From: Paragyromitra xinjiangensis
Lineage: Eukaryota > Ascomycota > Pezizomycetes > Pezizales > Discinaceae
DNA: 64,000 nt
Assembly: GCA_038503065.1 (NCBI GenBank)
Contig: JBCAMK010000008.1
Span: forward strand, 1 to 64,000
Direction of reading: 5' to 3'
Part shown: in pieces, positions 31,109-44,900 of the stretch
How the letters are laid out: each line of letters opens with the position of its first letter
Numbering within the stretch: position 1 is the stretch's first letter
The notes under the pieces: model-generated
The model's input: the letters and a program-made list of their open reading frames with translations, nothing else
What the model was told of the DNA's origin: nothing
The model's database searches: none
Program-made: the position numbers and the translations under genes

Positions 31109-31390
31109 TACTCCCGAAAATGTGATGCCTCAGGTTTTCACGAACTGTGACTGTTGGCTGCAACCAATCCTTTTGGGTGGGGCACCAAAGCAGCTTTGTC
31201 TCCAGCCTCAACTACCAGCTACCATCGGTAAGCAATACCTCTGAAGGCAGATGGCCCAATACGTGAAAACTCAACAAACATCCCTCTGGGCCCCCAAAAG
31301 CAGTAAATCCATAGAGAATTACCTCGCTGAGGTCAAACCTCTTAATCTTCGCCTAACACTTCCGCGCACACGAACTCGGAAACCTCTCAC

Positions 31391-34300
31391 ATGGTATGAT
31401 ACCCTCAAACTAACGCTTTGTCCAAAACTAATACCGCTCAGGCAACGGATACTTTTCTGAAGGTTCTTTATGATGGCGCGGTATCAGCAAACCCTTCTGA
31501 TACTGTAGAGTAAGTGGTCCCCCGCCGATCCCAAAAAAGGAGTTTACTAATTTTAAACCGCCAGTTTCGTTGCCGTTCATGGACTGAATCCGTTCAATAA
31601 ACCGGACCATGCTTACAAGACTTGGACCCACGAAACAGGAAAGATGTGGCTCAAAGACTTCTTACCTGAGAAGTTACCGTCTGCAAGGATTATGCTATTC
31701 GGTTACAACTCCAATGTTGCGTTCGATACCTCGCGGTCGAACCTAAGGGAGCATGCCGATGACCTTTTAGATAGGCTAGAAGGCAAAAGAACGGGAGACA
31801 CCGAGGTATATTTTTCAAGCCCCAATGAAGGGATATGTCTCTCTGACTATATCGATTAAAGTGCGAGAACAGGCCGATAATATTCATCGGGCATAGCTTG
31901 GGGGGTTTGCTAATCAAACAGGTAATAAGAATCCCCACAACTGTAAGTAGGAGACAAAAAGCTAACTTGAAATCGTTTAGGTGCTCGTTAAAGCTCGTAA
32001 CACCGATAAATACTCCTCGATCCTGAAATCAACGTAGGTTGAAAAATATGTGGCTTTCTATGGATACTAACCCATGTTCGCAGATATGGTATGGTCTTTT
32101 TTGGCACCCCACACCGGGGTGGTGAAGGAACTAGTCTTGGATCTGTGGCCGCTAGTGTGGCAAAGTTCGTTCTTCGAAATCCATCTAATTCTCTCATGGA
32201 ATCTCTTAAGAAGGAATCATTCCTTGCAGATATGCTTAACGAGGACTTTGCCAATCAATACGAGCGTTACCAAATTGTTAGCTTTTATGAAACAAAGCCG
32301 ATGAGGAAAACACGTAATATTGTAAGGACCTACCTATCTAATTTATCATCGCCTGTTACATTTACTTACAAATAAAAAGGTGGTTGAAAAGAGATCAGCT
32401 CTTTTAGGATTATCGGTAGAAAGAGAGAAAGCCCTTCCCATATCAGCCGACCATTCCAATATTTGCAAATTTGCAGATGCAGGGGGCGATGACTATGAAC
32501 CGGTGCAGAGGAATATCTTCAGGCTGGCAGAGGACGCGGTGAAACGATTCGGGGAGCTTCAGACACAAGAAACACAAAGTCCGGCAAGAGCAACCGTTCG
32601 TATGTAGATCTAAATAATTGAGAATCACTGTTCATAAGCTTAAGGTTATATTGGTGTTTGAAAATGTATCTAATTGTACCCCCCTCTTTTACTCAGGTCC
32701 TCTTCCTCCTAAAAGACACTCTACTATACCCTCAACGAAGGTTTCTTATTTCACCGGACGTCACGACCTCTTGCAATTACTTAAACAGAGGCTTAAGCTT
32801 TCAGTCCATGCAAATCCTATGAGCCAACCTCCAGTTGTTCCAATCTACGGAATGGCCGGCATTGGAAAAACTCAGCTGGTACTGGAGTATCTTTCGAAAC
32901 ATGGATCAAATTACAGGCAGGCTTTCTGGATCGACGCCACGGACAAAGATTCTCTAGGGCGAGACTTTGAGAGGATTGCTGTGAAGGTCAACCTGGTGAA
33001 GAAATCGGATTTGGAAGACTCGGCGGATCTTGAACATTACAGCAAGATGATTGAGACCGGAAAGAATTGGTTGGAAGAAGCTACAGGCGGTTCCTGGTTG
33101 CTGGTTTTCGACAACGTAGACAGTAATATGGCATTATCAAATGTTCGGGAGGCAATGCCGCAGTTAGGTGGAGGTGCTGTTATCCTTATTGGTCGACTTC
33201 GGGACTCCCATGATTTAGGGTTCAACAACGCTATTGACGTCAAGGAGATGAGCGAAGAGGATGCAATAGAGCTCTTGCTATCAAGAGCGAACTCGAAACG
33301 GGAGCAACCTTTTCAGAATGTTAAGACAAATAGCGATTACATTCTTGCTCAGAAGATTGTCAAATCCTTGGGGTTTCTCCCGCTCGCATTAGATCTCGCT
33401 GGCGCGTATATCAACAGCAACTCCCATACACTAGACGAATATTTCCGACTATACAATGAAACCCTGGACCTCGAGCGAGTGATTGACCACAAGCCAACCG
33501 TTTGGAACTATGACAAACCGGTTTTAACGACATGGGGAATATCCTTTCGGGCCGTCAAGAACAAAAGCCCTTACGCTGCTGAGCTATTACTACTTATGGG
33601 ATACTTCCATCACGACAACATCACAGGGGAACTACTCAAACGAGCAAGTGTTAACTGGGAGTCCAAAGGGAAATATCAGTGCCTCTCAGGAACGAGGGAT
33701 GAAGAGGAGGCACTAAGGCTGCTATGTGCAATGTTTTCAAGCACGACAGGCGGCCGGGAGACACAGATATTAACCAAAGCTTTGGTGACCCTATCATCAT
33801 ACTCACTTCTCCGTAAGAGGGATGATGTAGGAAATTTTACGCTTCATCCACTTGTACGTCTTTGGTCTCACAACTACTCTCTTGCACATGGACAAAGTTG
33901 GAGATTCCGACTTGCTTTATTCCTCCTCGCAGCCTCGATACCGGAGAAAATTAGCGATTCCAATCGACAGTTCCTCAGAGAGATAATTGTGCATTTAAAT
34001 ATTCTCAGGGAGGAGTCAAAGGAGTGGAAGGCTATAGAGATGCCAGATATTGAATTGGTTTCAAAGTTTGAGCCAGTTTACGTTTTATGCGGCCGTTGGA
34101 AAGAGGCTGAAAACATTGGAATAATTGTTCTGGAAAGAAGAAAGCAGGTGCTAGGCGAAACTCACCCCGACACATTGACATCAATGTCTGACCTTGCAAC
34201 AACATATCGTCTGCAGAGCCGTTGGAAAGAAGCAGAAGAGCTGGGGGAAAAGGCAGTGGTTGGAAGGAAGACCTTTCTAGGCGAGTCGAACCCTGACACA

Positions 34301-35228
34301 TTAACATCAATGGACAACCTTGCTTCAACGTACCGTTCCCAGGGTCGCTGGAAAGAGGCAGAGCAACTAGGATTACAGGTGTTCAACAAAAGAAAGGAGG
34401 TGCTGGGAGAATCACATCCGGATGTGCTGACGTCGATGGCCAACCTTGCTTGGACATATGGCTCCCAGGGTCGCTGGAAGGAAGCCAAGAGGTTGGAAGT
34501 GCAGGTGTTGGCTATGAGGAAGAACAAGGGCATGATGCACCCTGACACATTGAAATCTATGGCCAATCTTGCTTCGACGTATGGTTCCCGGCGCCGGTGG
34601 AAAGAAGCCGAGGAACTAGGGGTACAGGTAGTAGATGCAAGAAAAGAGGTATTAGGAGAAAACCATCCCGACACTTTGACATCGATATCAAACCTTGCGG
34701 CAGTATATGGTTCCCAGGGCCGCTTAACGGATGCAGTGAAGCTACAATCGGAGGTGATCACTGCTAAGAAAGAAGTCCTGGGCGAGGATCACCACGAGAC
34801 ATTGCTATCAATCAGCAATCTTGTAACATCATACTATTTACAAGGCCGCTCGGAAGAGGCGAGGGAGCTAGGGACGAAAGTCGTAGATACAGCAGTAAAT
34901 TCCCTAGGCAAAGAACATCCCGACACCCTGATGTTAATGGCCAACCTTGCGGGAATCAATAGCTCCCAGCGTCGCTGGAAGGAGGCAGAGGAGCTGGAAA
35001 CCCAAGTGGTAGACGGAAGGAAAAAGATACTTGGCATGGAACATCCGGATACCAAGAGATCAATTATAAATCTCAGAGCATACAAAATCCTCTCGTCTGT
35101 AGCAGAGAAGAAAGATCGCGTTCTAAAATTCCGTAAGTGCCAAACCTCAATATTACCTCACAGCGCACACCGTTTCCGAGAGATCTAACAATATGATTAC
35201 TAACGGCCTTTCAGTACATCTCAGATAA
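31391..35228 (+). CDS. STAND/NLR-like protein: alpha/beta hydrolase, NB-ARC, TPR
   Basis: Nine exons: 31391-31393, 31442-31509, 31565-31805, 31868-31921, 31981-32033, 32084-32321, 32380-32599, 32697-35132, 35215-35228, giving 1108 residues with all phases consistent. The N-terminal hydrolase-like domain has VDFVAVHGLNP, IIFIGHSLGGLLIKQ (nucleophile elbow) and MVFFGTPHRGG, as in the DUF676/palmitoyl-esterase-like heads of fungal NLRs. The P-loop GMAGIGKTQL lies near residue 345, WLLVFDNVD is Walker B, and LGFLPLALDLAG is the GLPL-like motif. About eight kinesin-light-chain-type TPRs follow from residue 750, with phrases RWKEAEELG and HPDTLTSM recurring. Such proteins drive heterokaryon incompatibility and other non-self responses. 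The first exon is only the ATG; no other in-frame ATG is available, so the start is the least certain part. Confidence 0.85.
34090..35070 (+). repeat. Tandem TPR-coding repeats, 126-bp period
   Basis: About eight 42-codon (126-bp) units with recurring GGTCGCTGGAAAGAGGCAGA-like cores. Neighbouring units are alike at DNA level over long runs, as seen in fungal NLR repeats that exchange sequence with one another. Confidence 0.8.
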
Positions 35229-35824
35229 TTTCCTTCACCGAGCATTGCGACAGTGGGCCGTCAATGGTAAAAAAATATTCACGTTGAGTGATAGATAGAG
35301 CCCAGGGTTTGTCAGGCGGTATATTTTCGAACCAGTTGTAGGGCTTGTTATCATTAACGATAGTGTTGCCCCAATTTTTCTTTTATGTAGCTAGCTGGTA
35401 GCTGTTCTATCTGTATCAATGTCGGGGATATTTTTTACGGGCCTTTATCTTCTAGAAGACTGTAGAACCATGCTTTTCGCCTCCTGTGGTCTGTTTACTA
35501 GTTCTTAGTATACTCTCTCCCAGTATACATAGCCTAGAAGCCTTTGATATTGGGTTAGGGTTTGTCAGATCCCCGTTGGGTTGGTTGCTACCGGAATTCA
35601 AAAATCCGCTAGGCTCTTACCACCCCATAACCCTTTACTTCGTTCAGGGCAAGGCTATCAAATTTTCAACGCCCCGATAAGGATTGTCACACTACGGGTT
35701 GGCTATGTAGCTTGTGATAGTTTTCTATAGTAATAGAAATATATTAATTTATTATCATCCTGGGCGAGATCTTCGGGGAACACCCGCTAAATACATCTTA
35801 GACAGTTTGGTATCTATCTACCGC
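35229..35824. other. Intergenic between convergent genes
   Basis: No gene seen. It separates the 3' ends of the STAND gene (plus) and the unrecognised gene (minus). No terminator is identifiable with confidence. Confidence 0.4.
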
Positions 35825-38134
35825 TCACCCTAAAGCTTCGTCATCCGTGCCACCATCCACATCGCTATCCGTCTCAACCGACCGTGGAATCGTCGGAGAC
35901 TTCACCACCGGCGGGCCAGAAGGCTTTAGCAATTGTTTCATCAATTGCTTACGCGAGGGGTTGATGATGACGCGGAAAGTATCATTCAATAGCTCCTGTT
36001 TGGTAATGGTGTGAGCGATGATAACTACTGAAAGCGCAGATGGAAGGAGAGGGTGAGGCCAACTCGATATTTCCAGAATTCAACCAATTGTTTAAATAGA
36101 GTTGGAAATTCGGCAATGTTACTGGGAACCTTCTGTGGCTCATCTGCCCATAAGATACAAATGTAACCCTTCGCGTAAGACATCCGCAAGAACTGGTATC
36201 GCCATTCTAATCCCATTAGTAAACCCGCCGTACAGCAGTGGTTACAGGGATAGTATCTACCCGCTGTGACAATGCCCATCACCTGTAACTGGCTCAAGGC
36301 TGTCGGAGAATCTACCTCCGACTGAAGTTGGTACAACATATCATGTAGAACTTTCAGAACCTTAAGGGTATCTGAACACCATTTTCGACCATTTTCGCCG
36401 ATAAACTCCCGCCCGTGTTCCACGACGCCAACCTCAAAGTCGTTGATTGTTACGACCCCATCGTAAAGATGGCCGACTCGTCTCCGTTTGCCTGCGATGG
36501 GAGGACGAGAGTTTTTTCGGTTGGAAGTGCACAGTGATTTCGTCTCCCCTCTGGAGAAATCTTAGTTACAGCACGGAAGGGAGGGCCGAGGACAGCACGA
36601 GGACACACCGGCTGATATTGCTTCCATCGATCGTCGATATACATTTGTCAAAGGCGGTTGCCCAGTACCTGCAGGTGTACCAATTTTCGTTATGGTTACG
36701 AACAAACACCCTGGGATCTTCGAGTAGTTCCGACCTGTATGCCAAGATGTGAGTCGGCAGTGTAACGCTCGTAGTAGAAATCGCCCAAACCGGAGACGCA
36801 CCAGCAACGGATCACGGAATAGACCCATCTCCGGCCGAGACGTTCGTCGGAACTAATATCGAGTAATTCAGCAGGTCTGAACGGCGGAGTTTGATCCAGA
36901 TAATCTTGAAGCTCCTCCGCGGTTTTGAGCTAAGAAAGTTAGCACAAGAAATCAAAGACGTTGAATCTTCACTCACCCCCATGAATCTCTCCATGGACCG
37001 GACCAACTTTTCTTCGGGATTGGGCAACAGTGGTATCGCATCACATATGACCTTCCAGTCATCGCGGGTGAAACAAGCCTCAACACAGTCGTCCCGGGTG
37101 TTGATGACCCACGAATGAACAGCACATTCCTCGCTCACGTCTTTGAAACACGCGTGAAGTGTGTCCTCGACACACACACCGCTGGGAAGGTACCATTTCT
37201 TGTCGTCCGCCATGATTTTAAAGGCCTCCTCGAAACGTTTGACGAACCTGTGGACGGTAAGCGGACATGTGAGAGGAGAGACGCTTAGGATTTAGCTACC
37301 TCGGTGCAGTGCCAGAAGAACAGGAGGATACCCTCCTCCCATTAGCGGGCCTTTTCCTCTTGCCCTTCTTATTGTCGGTCGGAGCAGGGGGATCGGGAGA
37401 GACGGAAGGAATGTTGACAGAGAGGGTAGCATTATTGAACGAGTCATTCCCGGAATTGTTGACGACTATAGAAGGTTGAGCGGTGGCAAGGGGTGCGGTT
37501 TCGAGGATGGCACGAACCATTCTGGCTTCGCGCCAGTCATCTCCCTAAGGTTCGACAAAGCAGAGGTTAGTTCATCAGACAACCCCACCGGGTCAACCAA
37601 GCTGCGTTTCAATCGGAGGACCGAGAGCAGCAGGTCTTGAACAACAGACAGACTCGCAAGTCATCCGTGCCCCAGTGGGACCAGGCCGGGTTGGACGCAT
37701 CCTTAACATTGATCGGCTCTCGCGAGCTCATCCAATGCACCGACACTGGGCTTATGACTCGTTCACCGTGTACACGCGATGGAGATCGCCGTGCCCAACA
37801 GGTGCCCTTGCCTTGTCCGATGGTTCTCAACAAGAGGGGGGGGTAATAAGCCTACCTTCTTCACATAGCTCTCCAGCAATCGTTTAGCGACCTTCCGTTT
37901 CGCAACTGATGAGTCGCTGGCTTTATCGGCGATGGAATCCAGAGCTGTGGTCCACAATCGACAGAGGGAGTCGAAGCCGTTGGGGGTCTTGAGAGTTGAA
38001 CGGTTGTTGGTGAGGTATTGTCGTATGGACCAATCCTTTGGCTTGGTCTTGGTGAGATAGTCACGGGCGGGGTCTTCAGAACCCTAGAAGATGTCAGCGA
38101 GAAGATATCAGTGAGAGAGTGTGAAGATTACCAT
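35825..38134 (-). CDS. Unrecognised multi-exon protein, possible nuclease-like fold
   Basis: Eight-exon minus model: 38132-38134 (ATG only), 37856-38083, 37300-37544, 36977-37247, 36802-36929, 36609-36734, 36123-36550, 35825-36027, giving 543 residues with all phases consistent. Motifs: WYLPSGVCVEDTLHACF with HSWVI downstream, a helical centre, then RKNSRPP..GKRRRVGHLYDGVV..FEVGVVEHG..K. I recall the LPSGxxVED..HS and GRRxDG..E..E pattern from uncharacterised fungal proteins; D, E and K spacing recalls PD-(D/E)xK enzymes, but that is inference. Alternatives: the last exon may instead end at 36025 after FHLRFQ, and the second intron is long (311 nt) with a competing frame (VVQDLLLSVLRLKRSLVDPV) inside it. 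Confidence 0.65.
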
Positions 38135-38941
38135 AGTGGTGGTGTTGGTGGGGGTTATCGCGTCTAGGCCATGGAGAGGAGGAGGGAGTTGACGATGTTG
38201 TGTAGCGATGGGATGGCGTGACTTATTCTACGCTGTGGCGGGGGCTTGGCGGTACTTATATAGACGGGGAGTGCTGAGTCATATAGCTATACATGCAGCA
38301 CCAACATTCTAGAATGAATCAATAGAAGGTTCGACATCTCTTTAGACAAAGAAATATTCTTTTCTATTCCATTCCATCCATTGCTTCAGTTCCTTTGTTT
38401 GCTCAACTGTCTTTGTTCGTGCATATGTATGCATGACTCAGCTACATGCATAACCCTAACCCACCGAACAAAGCCTTGGCGAGGATACACGCATTGTCAC
38501 TCGACACCAAGATAGATAGATACTCCATACACACTACCGCCGGTACACCTGCACAACACTCGTGTGGTAACACATGGGCATAAGGCTTGGGCACATATGT
38601 GGTCGATATTCAACTCTCTCCACAAATTACATGTACACCTAGCGAAATAAGTCAACTTAATATTGCCCATCTTTTGGCCCCGAGAAGTAATGTAGAAACA
38701 CAAAACAATTGAATGAGAGCTCAAGAAGCAGTAAATTCCGATCAGAAATATCCAAACATAACACTCTCGAACGTTAACCATCAGGTTGTCTGAATCCTCA
38801 CAAAAAAAAGGAATAGAAATAAAACTAAAACTAAAGAAATCGTAATTTCGTCGCCTATAATGTCCCTAGCGGAACTAGAATTTCTCAGCATCAACACCAA
38901 GGTGAAAAAAAAACCATCCCCCCTTAGATAACTCACACTCA
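38135..38941. other. Intergenic, no gene seen
   Basis: Short frames only. Contains telomere-like TAACCCTAACCC at 38451, alone and too short to be a real interstitial telomere. The bases above 38134 should hold the promoter of the preceding minus gene. Confidence 0.35.
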
Positions 38942-41900
38942 CTAATAGTCGTCTTCTTGTTGGATGATCTCGTAGTTGTCTGAAATGTATTGGCTACAAA
39001 CCCTTACTAAAGTCTCGGCACAAACTTCTTCCGCGCACTTCAGGATGGCGCGAACAGTTTCCGGGCGGATCCAATGTTTGCTGCAAAGAACCCCTTCTAG
39101 AATGTTCTTCAGTTCGTCAAGTTGCCATAGGTTAGACACGTAGAGCTGCTCGATAATATCGTCAAGGTTATCTGAAACATTGTCCGAAAGCTCTACATTT
39201 GGGACTTCCCCAGTATAAATATAGTCCAAAAGTATAGAAACTGTTTTCGGGCTGATATCAGAACCCGGGGGAAATGTGATCGTTCTTTCGGCCGCCTCTC
39301 GCATACCGCTTGTGTACATTCGGTCAAAGTATCCCGAAACCGCAGAAAGTACAGTCCAGTGAGCGTTGAAGGTCTGGCCGCCCACGACCAACTTAACATC
39401 AAACGACCGACCTTCCCTTCGTAGCCTTTGTAGCCCTTTGAGCATGAGTGATGTATGGTCGGTGGGCTTTTTGAGAGACCGCGGAATGACGGGCGCCTTG
39501 ATCCGATTCACACGGCAAAACACGAGGAGTTCTTGAAACGGCGTAAGGTACGAACGGACTTGTCGCAGAGATGGCGAATCGTATTCCAACCCGATGCAGA
39601 GATTCATGGAACTTATCCAGGACGCTTGAAACATATCCTTCGACATAAATGATACATCTTCTGCCTCGGCATTGAACCATATCTCAGCCTCTGGCAGAAC
39701 CGAAAACTGATTACCCATTCCAGCAAGATTCTGGAGATGTAAGTAAGATGCCTTGATATCAAGGACATATGCAGGAATTTGTGCTACTTCGACCTTAAAC
39801 CTGTTGTTTGAAAGGAATATCAGGTGATTTATGACTGTGCTTGAAGAGGGTATGCCTCCTCCAGCAAGCATTCTTCTTTGAGCATACGAGCTAGGCGATC
39901 TTTCAAGGATTGGGAACTGACTCCAAGCAATTGTTGTATACTCTGGGATAACTGCTTCGGTAATTTTTGTGAGCTTCTTGCCCATCATCAATTCCCGCAT
40001 CCGTGGTATGCGATGACTGGGGTTGCCGGCGCCAACAGTTTGTATAGGAACAAAAGAGATCCTCGAAAGCTCTCTCCAAGTATTTGGGTTCCACGATTGC
40101 GTTTCTCGGGTATCCCAGCACAAATGCTCGGAGACAGTCCTTGCGTCGGCAATCAGTTGATCTTGAACCCCCATTTCCGACCCTCGCCGCTCGATCGAAC
40201 GGGCACATTCCAGATACGAACCCTCGGTAATCTTCTGGAGAAGCGAGGAGTTTTTCCAACAATCTAGGCCGCGGTAATCGGTATGTAGAAAATGTGTGGC
40301 CTCAAGGTCTCTAAATGCTGCTTTAAATATTGGCTCGTCGGAAAGATACAGTGAATTCGCCATCCGGAATCTCCCATTCCCATCCACTGCCAGGGGATAT
40401 TTGGAGAAAGCATGGGGATTGACTTTAAACAGATCGTTCAAGAGAGAATGGTATCGTGGTTTCTTCTCCGATGAAATTTTTTGGTCCAAAGACACACCAA
40501 CGTGGTTCCGTAAGAAGTCATCGAGCGACATCCTCTTAACACCGAGTTTTTCCAACTGAGAGCCGTACAACCTAGTAACATCCTTTTCTATAAAGATGCT
40601 AGTCGTTGCCATACCCGAGGATGACAGTACCGGATAGGGAGGTAATAAAGCTTTTGTAGCTGGCCGATGTACCGTAATCTGTGAATTCGAAAGACCCGAA
40701 ACTGGCCAAATAGGAAGTTGTCTCAAGTACTCCTTGGCGGAAAGATGTTGCTGCAGAATCTCCGACATGATCTCTGGAGTAAATATGCTCCTCAGTGCCT
40801 GGTAGTGTTAGTCTCACGTTAAGTTGGATGGTGGGGGATTTCTAACCGTAATATGAACTGCTGGAACAGTTTTGATAAGATATTCTTCTATAAACAACCC
40901 GTTTTTCCTTGCGAGGAGTTCAATGCACTTGAGAAGCCGATAAGCTCCCGTAGAGGTTCTCATTGACTCTGGTCGTGATCCACTCTCCGGAAAAGCTGAC
41001 CTATTCAGTAGGGTGAGGCCTTTCAACGATTCCAGAGCTAACCTCTCAGGTCTCGTTGCTTCGAGTGGCTCTAGAATAGCCGGATGTGTGGAATTCTGGA
41101 ATTCTGAAGGACAGATGAAGACACAATCTCCGTCTGGCTCGCCAACGACTTTTCCGAAATAAATTGGCATATGTTGTAAGCAGGCAATGCTAGAATCAAT
41201 CCCTCGTTGACGTTGAGGGTAACTCTTTAAATATAGCCAAACCTTTGCAAGCCAGGCCTTCCGGAATTCGACCCCCTGTTCCTCTAACGCCAGGTGTAAT
41301 CTAGAAATATCTTCAAAGTCAAACCTTGCAATATTAAGCATTCTAAATGATACGAGCCTATCCACTATTGACTTCCCAAGGCCTGGATGAACCATCAAGT
41401 CTTGTGAAATTTCTAAAATTCCACTCTCTTCCTGAGTTGCTGCTACTAGAAAAGTTTGAGAGGCCCCTGCCGGTAGAAACGTGCCCAAGGTACAGTTGGC
41501 GAGTGGTAAAATGCCGCAGCCGATGAGTGAAGACAGTGTGACCTTACTAGTCACGAAAGAGAGGAGTCTATTGAAGAAATCGATTTTATACTTGTGTTCT
41601 CGAGCCCAAATTTCCAGCAGCTCGTCACAATATCTCGGCGTCGAACGAAGGCAGCGTAGAAGATATTCAGGTGTGATTGATTTCATTGATGATGGCTGAA
41701 TGTCTCTCAACGCGTTTTGGACCATTTCATCTGGAACGACGATATTCCCTAGGCCCCATTTCGAGAGAATTGGGAGAACGAAGGTGCTCTCTGCCGAGTC
41801 CAAGAGATTGAATATACCTGTTCCTAGGCTGAGATTTGCCGGCGAATATTCACCGTCATTTTCATCAACAGAAGCCAATCTCTTGGGTGGATAGAGACAA

Positions 41901-44900
41901 AACTGGCTGGAGGTCACCAATTTCCAAAAGGCCGTGGAAATGATCTTCGATGCGGTATCGGCGGCTCGAGGCTGGTATTCTGGCCAATAGCGGTATCCAT
42001 CGGCACCTTTCATCTGCATGAGGTATTTTACTAGTTTCAGGTACCCCTGAGCGACACCTTTTTCAAAAATCCACTTGTTCCACTCTGAACCTTCGTCCTT
42101 CTGTTCAACGGAGATCGATTGCCGGTTGCTCTGAATTATGGTATCCTACCAGAAGTACAAGATCTATTAGACAGATTTCTACATTACCCCAAATAATAGA
42201 TAATCACTTACTGCATTAACATGTACTGGAATACCTAATGTGGCAGAACTTTGTAATGGCAGGCCGACGAAGTGTTTTCCAGAGAAACGGGCAACGGGTT
42301 CTCCTGAAAACAAGGCAGCCAAGCTATAACTGGCTTCAAGCCTCTCTTTTTTCTGGATCTCCACCAAAGAACTAGGAAGATCAGTCATCTCCCCGGAAAT
42401 GACACACCATATTTTGGGATCTGGTCTGTCAGATTCCGGATCTGATAGTTGACTTGGAGATCGTCCAGATATTGTAATATGGCTGATGCCAGGTTCGTGG
42501 GCCACGGAGGTTTGTTTCGATCGTACACTCCAGTTAGGCAGCTTTGAAAGTTTATCCCAGAAAGAAATAGAAGACACCTTTTCCAGGAACAGCAATGAGA
42601 TATTTGCCTCTTCAAAGTAGTAGTCTAGGCGTCTTCTGGCTTCTGAAGTGCTGATTTTGGTTGGCACGTGGGGCTTTCCAGATCGAGGTAGCGGAAACCG
42701 AAACATTGTGCCTGGAAATGATTTAGAATCCTTGTCGAATTTTAGGATTCCTTCGAAGGGGCGGAGTTGCTCAGGCCCTAGTTAATGGGTTAGTTGCATC
42801 AGGCCGCAACATAAAACTCCGGATCCAAGTGTTAAACCTAACTTACATTGCTCGCGAACATGTTCGATTTTAAGTTTCATCCCGCCTCTCGGCCTCTTCG
42901 TCACAGGATGCTCTGGAAGATATTTCTTCTCTGGACTAATTACAATTGAGGAGGTTAGTTTCATGCTTTGCTCTGGATTGGGGTTCACTCACTCAAAAAT
43001 AACATAGTACTCTCCGGATATAAAGCTCGGAACTGATGTCCAATGATACCTAAGTCCTAATCAGCAAACGTCCTGAAGAGTAGGAACGATGATTGTTGCA
43101 CATACATGGTCAACGCTCCTTTTCCAAATTTCCCTATCTTTGAGGGGTCATCGCGCTTTGAACCAATGCCGATATTAATGATGCCCTTGAAGTCATTTTC
43201 GGAAAAGCCTTATTGTATATGAGCAAATCAAACAGTATATGCGATGTCTGGGTGAACTATAGAACCACTTACACCCATCATTGTAGCAGAAAAGCGCTGG
43301 GCCTTGAAGATCGGCAAGCTTTTGGGAGAGCAAGTTTGTCTTCGGATAGTCATCTGATTCATCAAGAATCCAACAGATTTTTGATGCTGACCCGGAATCT
43401 TCTGCATTTGCAAGGTACTCGTTGAAGGTGCTGCGAATTGGATACCGCGCCAGTGTATCTTCAATCACCGCCATAGGACTTTCTCTTTGAGCAAAGTCTT
43501 CCTCAAACTCCGGATCATTGAGCAACTGTAAAAAGCGGTCTTTAAATGTTGCTAGCCCTAGTTGCTTAGCGGTATCCAACGAAACACCTTGATGTAGTAT
43601 CTTTAGGCCATTTGTTTCAGTATTCCCAGGGTCGCCAGCTGTGAGCTCAGAGATGACATGAAAATGCCCAGTGTTGTCTGGTGCTTTGAAGTTGGCTAGG
43701 TCTTCTTTTTTTGCGTATCTTTTTCCGACTTCCTTCACAATGAAGAGGGACATCTCCAAGTCCGCTTGTTCTAGAGAACCTCCTTTGCTAGCGAGTTCAT
43801 CCTGCAAATTGTTCAACTAAAATCCATGCCAAAGATTAGATCGTGCTTTGCCAGCAAGGTAAGTGGAAAGGACATAAGTACTTGTTTGAAAGAAGGAGCA
43901 GTCTGAACCCCTAGCTTGTTAAAAAGTGGTCTTGCAAACCTTTTGAAGCGGTTATCGACGGTGCCAAAGTGTGGAGATAGCGTTCGAAAGTCGTCGAAGA
44001 AGATGTTTGCCGCATGATAATAACCTCCTGAGGCACTTGGAATCCAAGGGATCTGCTTTAACTCTGGTGGACATTGCCCCAACCCTATGTTTTTATGTCT
44101 AATCAGATGCTCCAGTGTTATGTTGTCTTCTGCTTTGGCTGCCTCTTCCAACTGTTTCAACAACGTAACCATTGGCAATGAACGATCCCAGCCCAGGCAC
44201 TTCGTCCAGGAATTGTTGATCGGAAAATATACAAGTGGCATAACATACTTAACACGAAGATCAAAACTCCGGTCCCGACAGTCATCAGCACCGTAAAGTC
44301 CCTCTACCCCCTGCAGAGTTCGAGCTGGGATCCAACGGGATGATTGGAGGATTTCTGGAGAAAGCAGTGGAGGGTCACGGCAGCCAGTGATAAGAAGCTG
44401 CGCTTTCTCTGCAACGTCTTGCTGTGGGTGAATCGAACTGCTATATTCTGCAATCCTTTCAAGAACTACATCCTTAGTAATATTTCCTACCATCCCTAGC
44501 TCCAGAAGCCGACTGTGATAACGGCGGCAAAATTCCTCGAGTGGTACTCGGTTTTCGGCTGAGAAAAAAAGCGAGGACACGGCCGAATTCGGAGCTACGG
44601 TGTCACGAGGACACTTCAACAATATTTCATCTGTACCAGTCAAAACCGGAACAATTTCGATATTTGAGAGTTCTTCCTTCGATTGTACAGACAGGGAGTC
44701 AAAATTCTGCAACACGTACTCCACAAGTGGAGCTCTCGAATTGCTGTCTCGAATGGTTGTGATTCCAGGAATTATATAGCGTTCAAAAACTTCGGTCGGC
44801 AGGGGGCAGGTAGCTAACTCTAATCCTGTAACAAGTTGCCTGGTATCGGAATTGCTAATGTCAATAAAGACAGTATTGTCGGCTTGCAAAGCCACCGGAA

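Noticed and set aside
38451..38462. Interstitial telomere (TAACCCTAACCC)
   Set aside because: Under two full repeats, also seen at several other places (15476, 27562, 62982); chance-level length.
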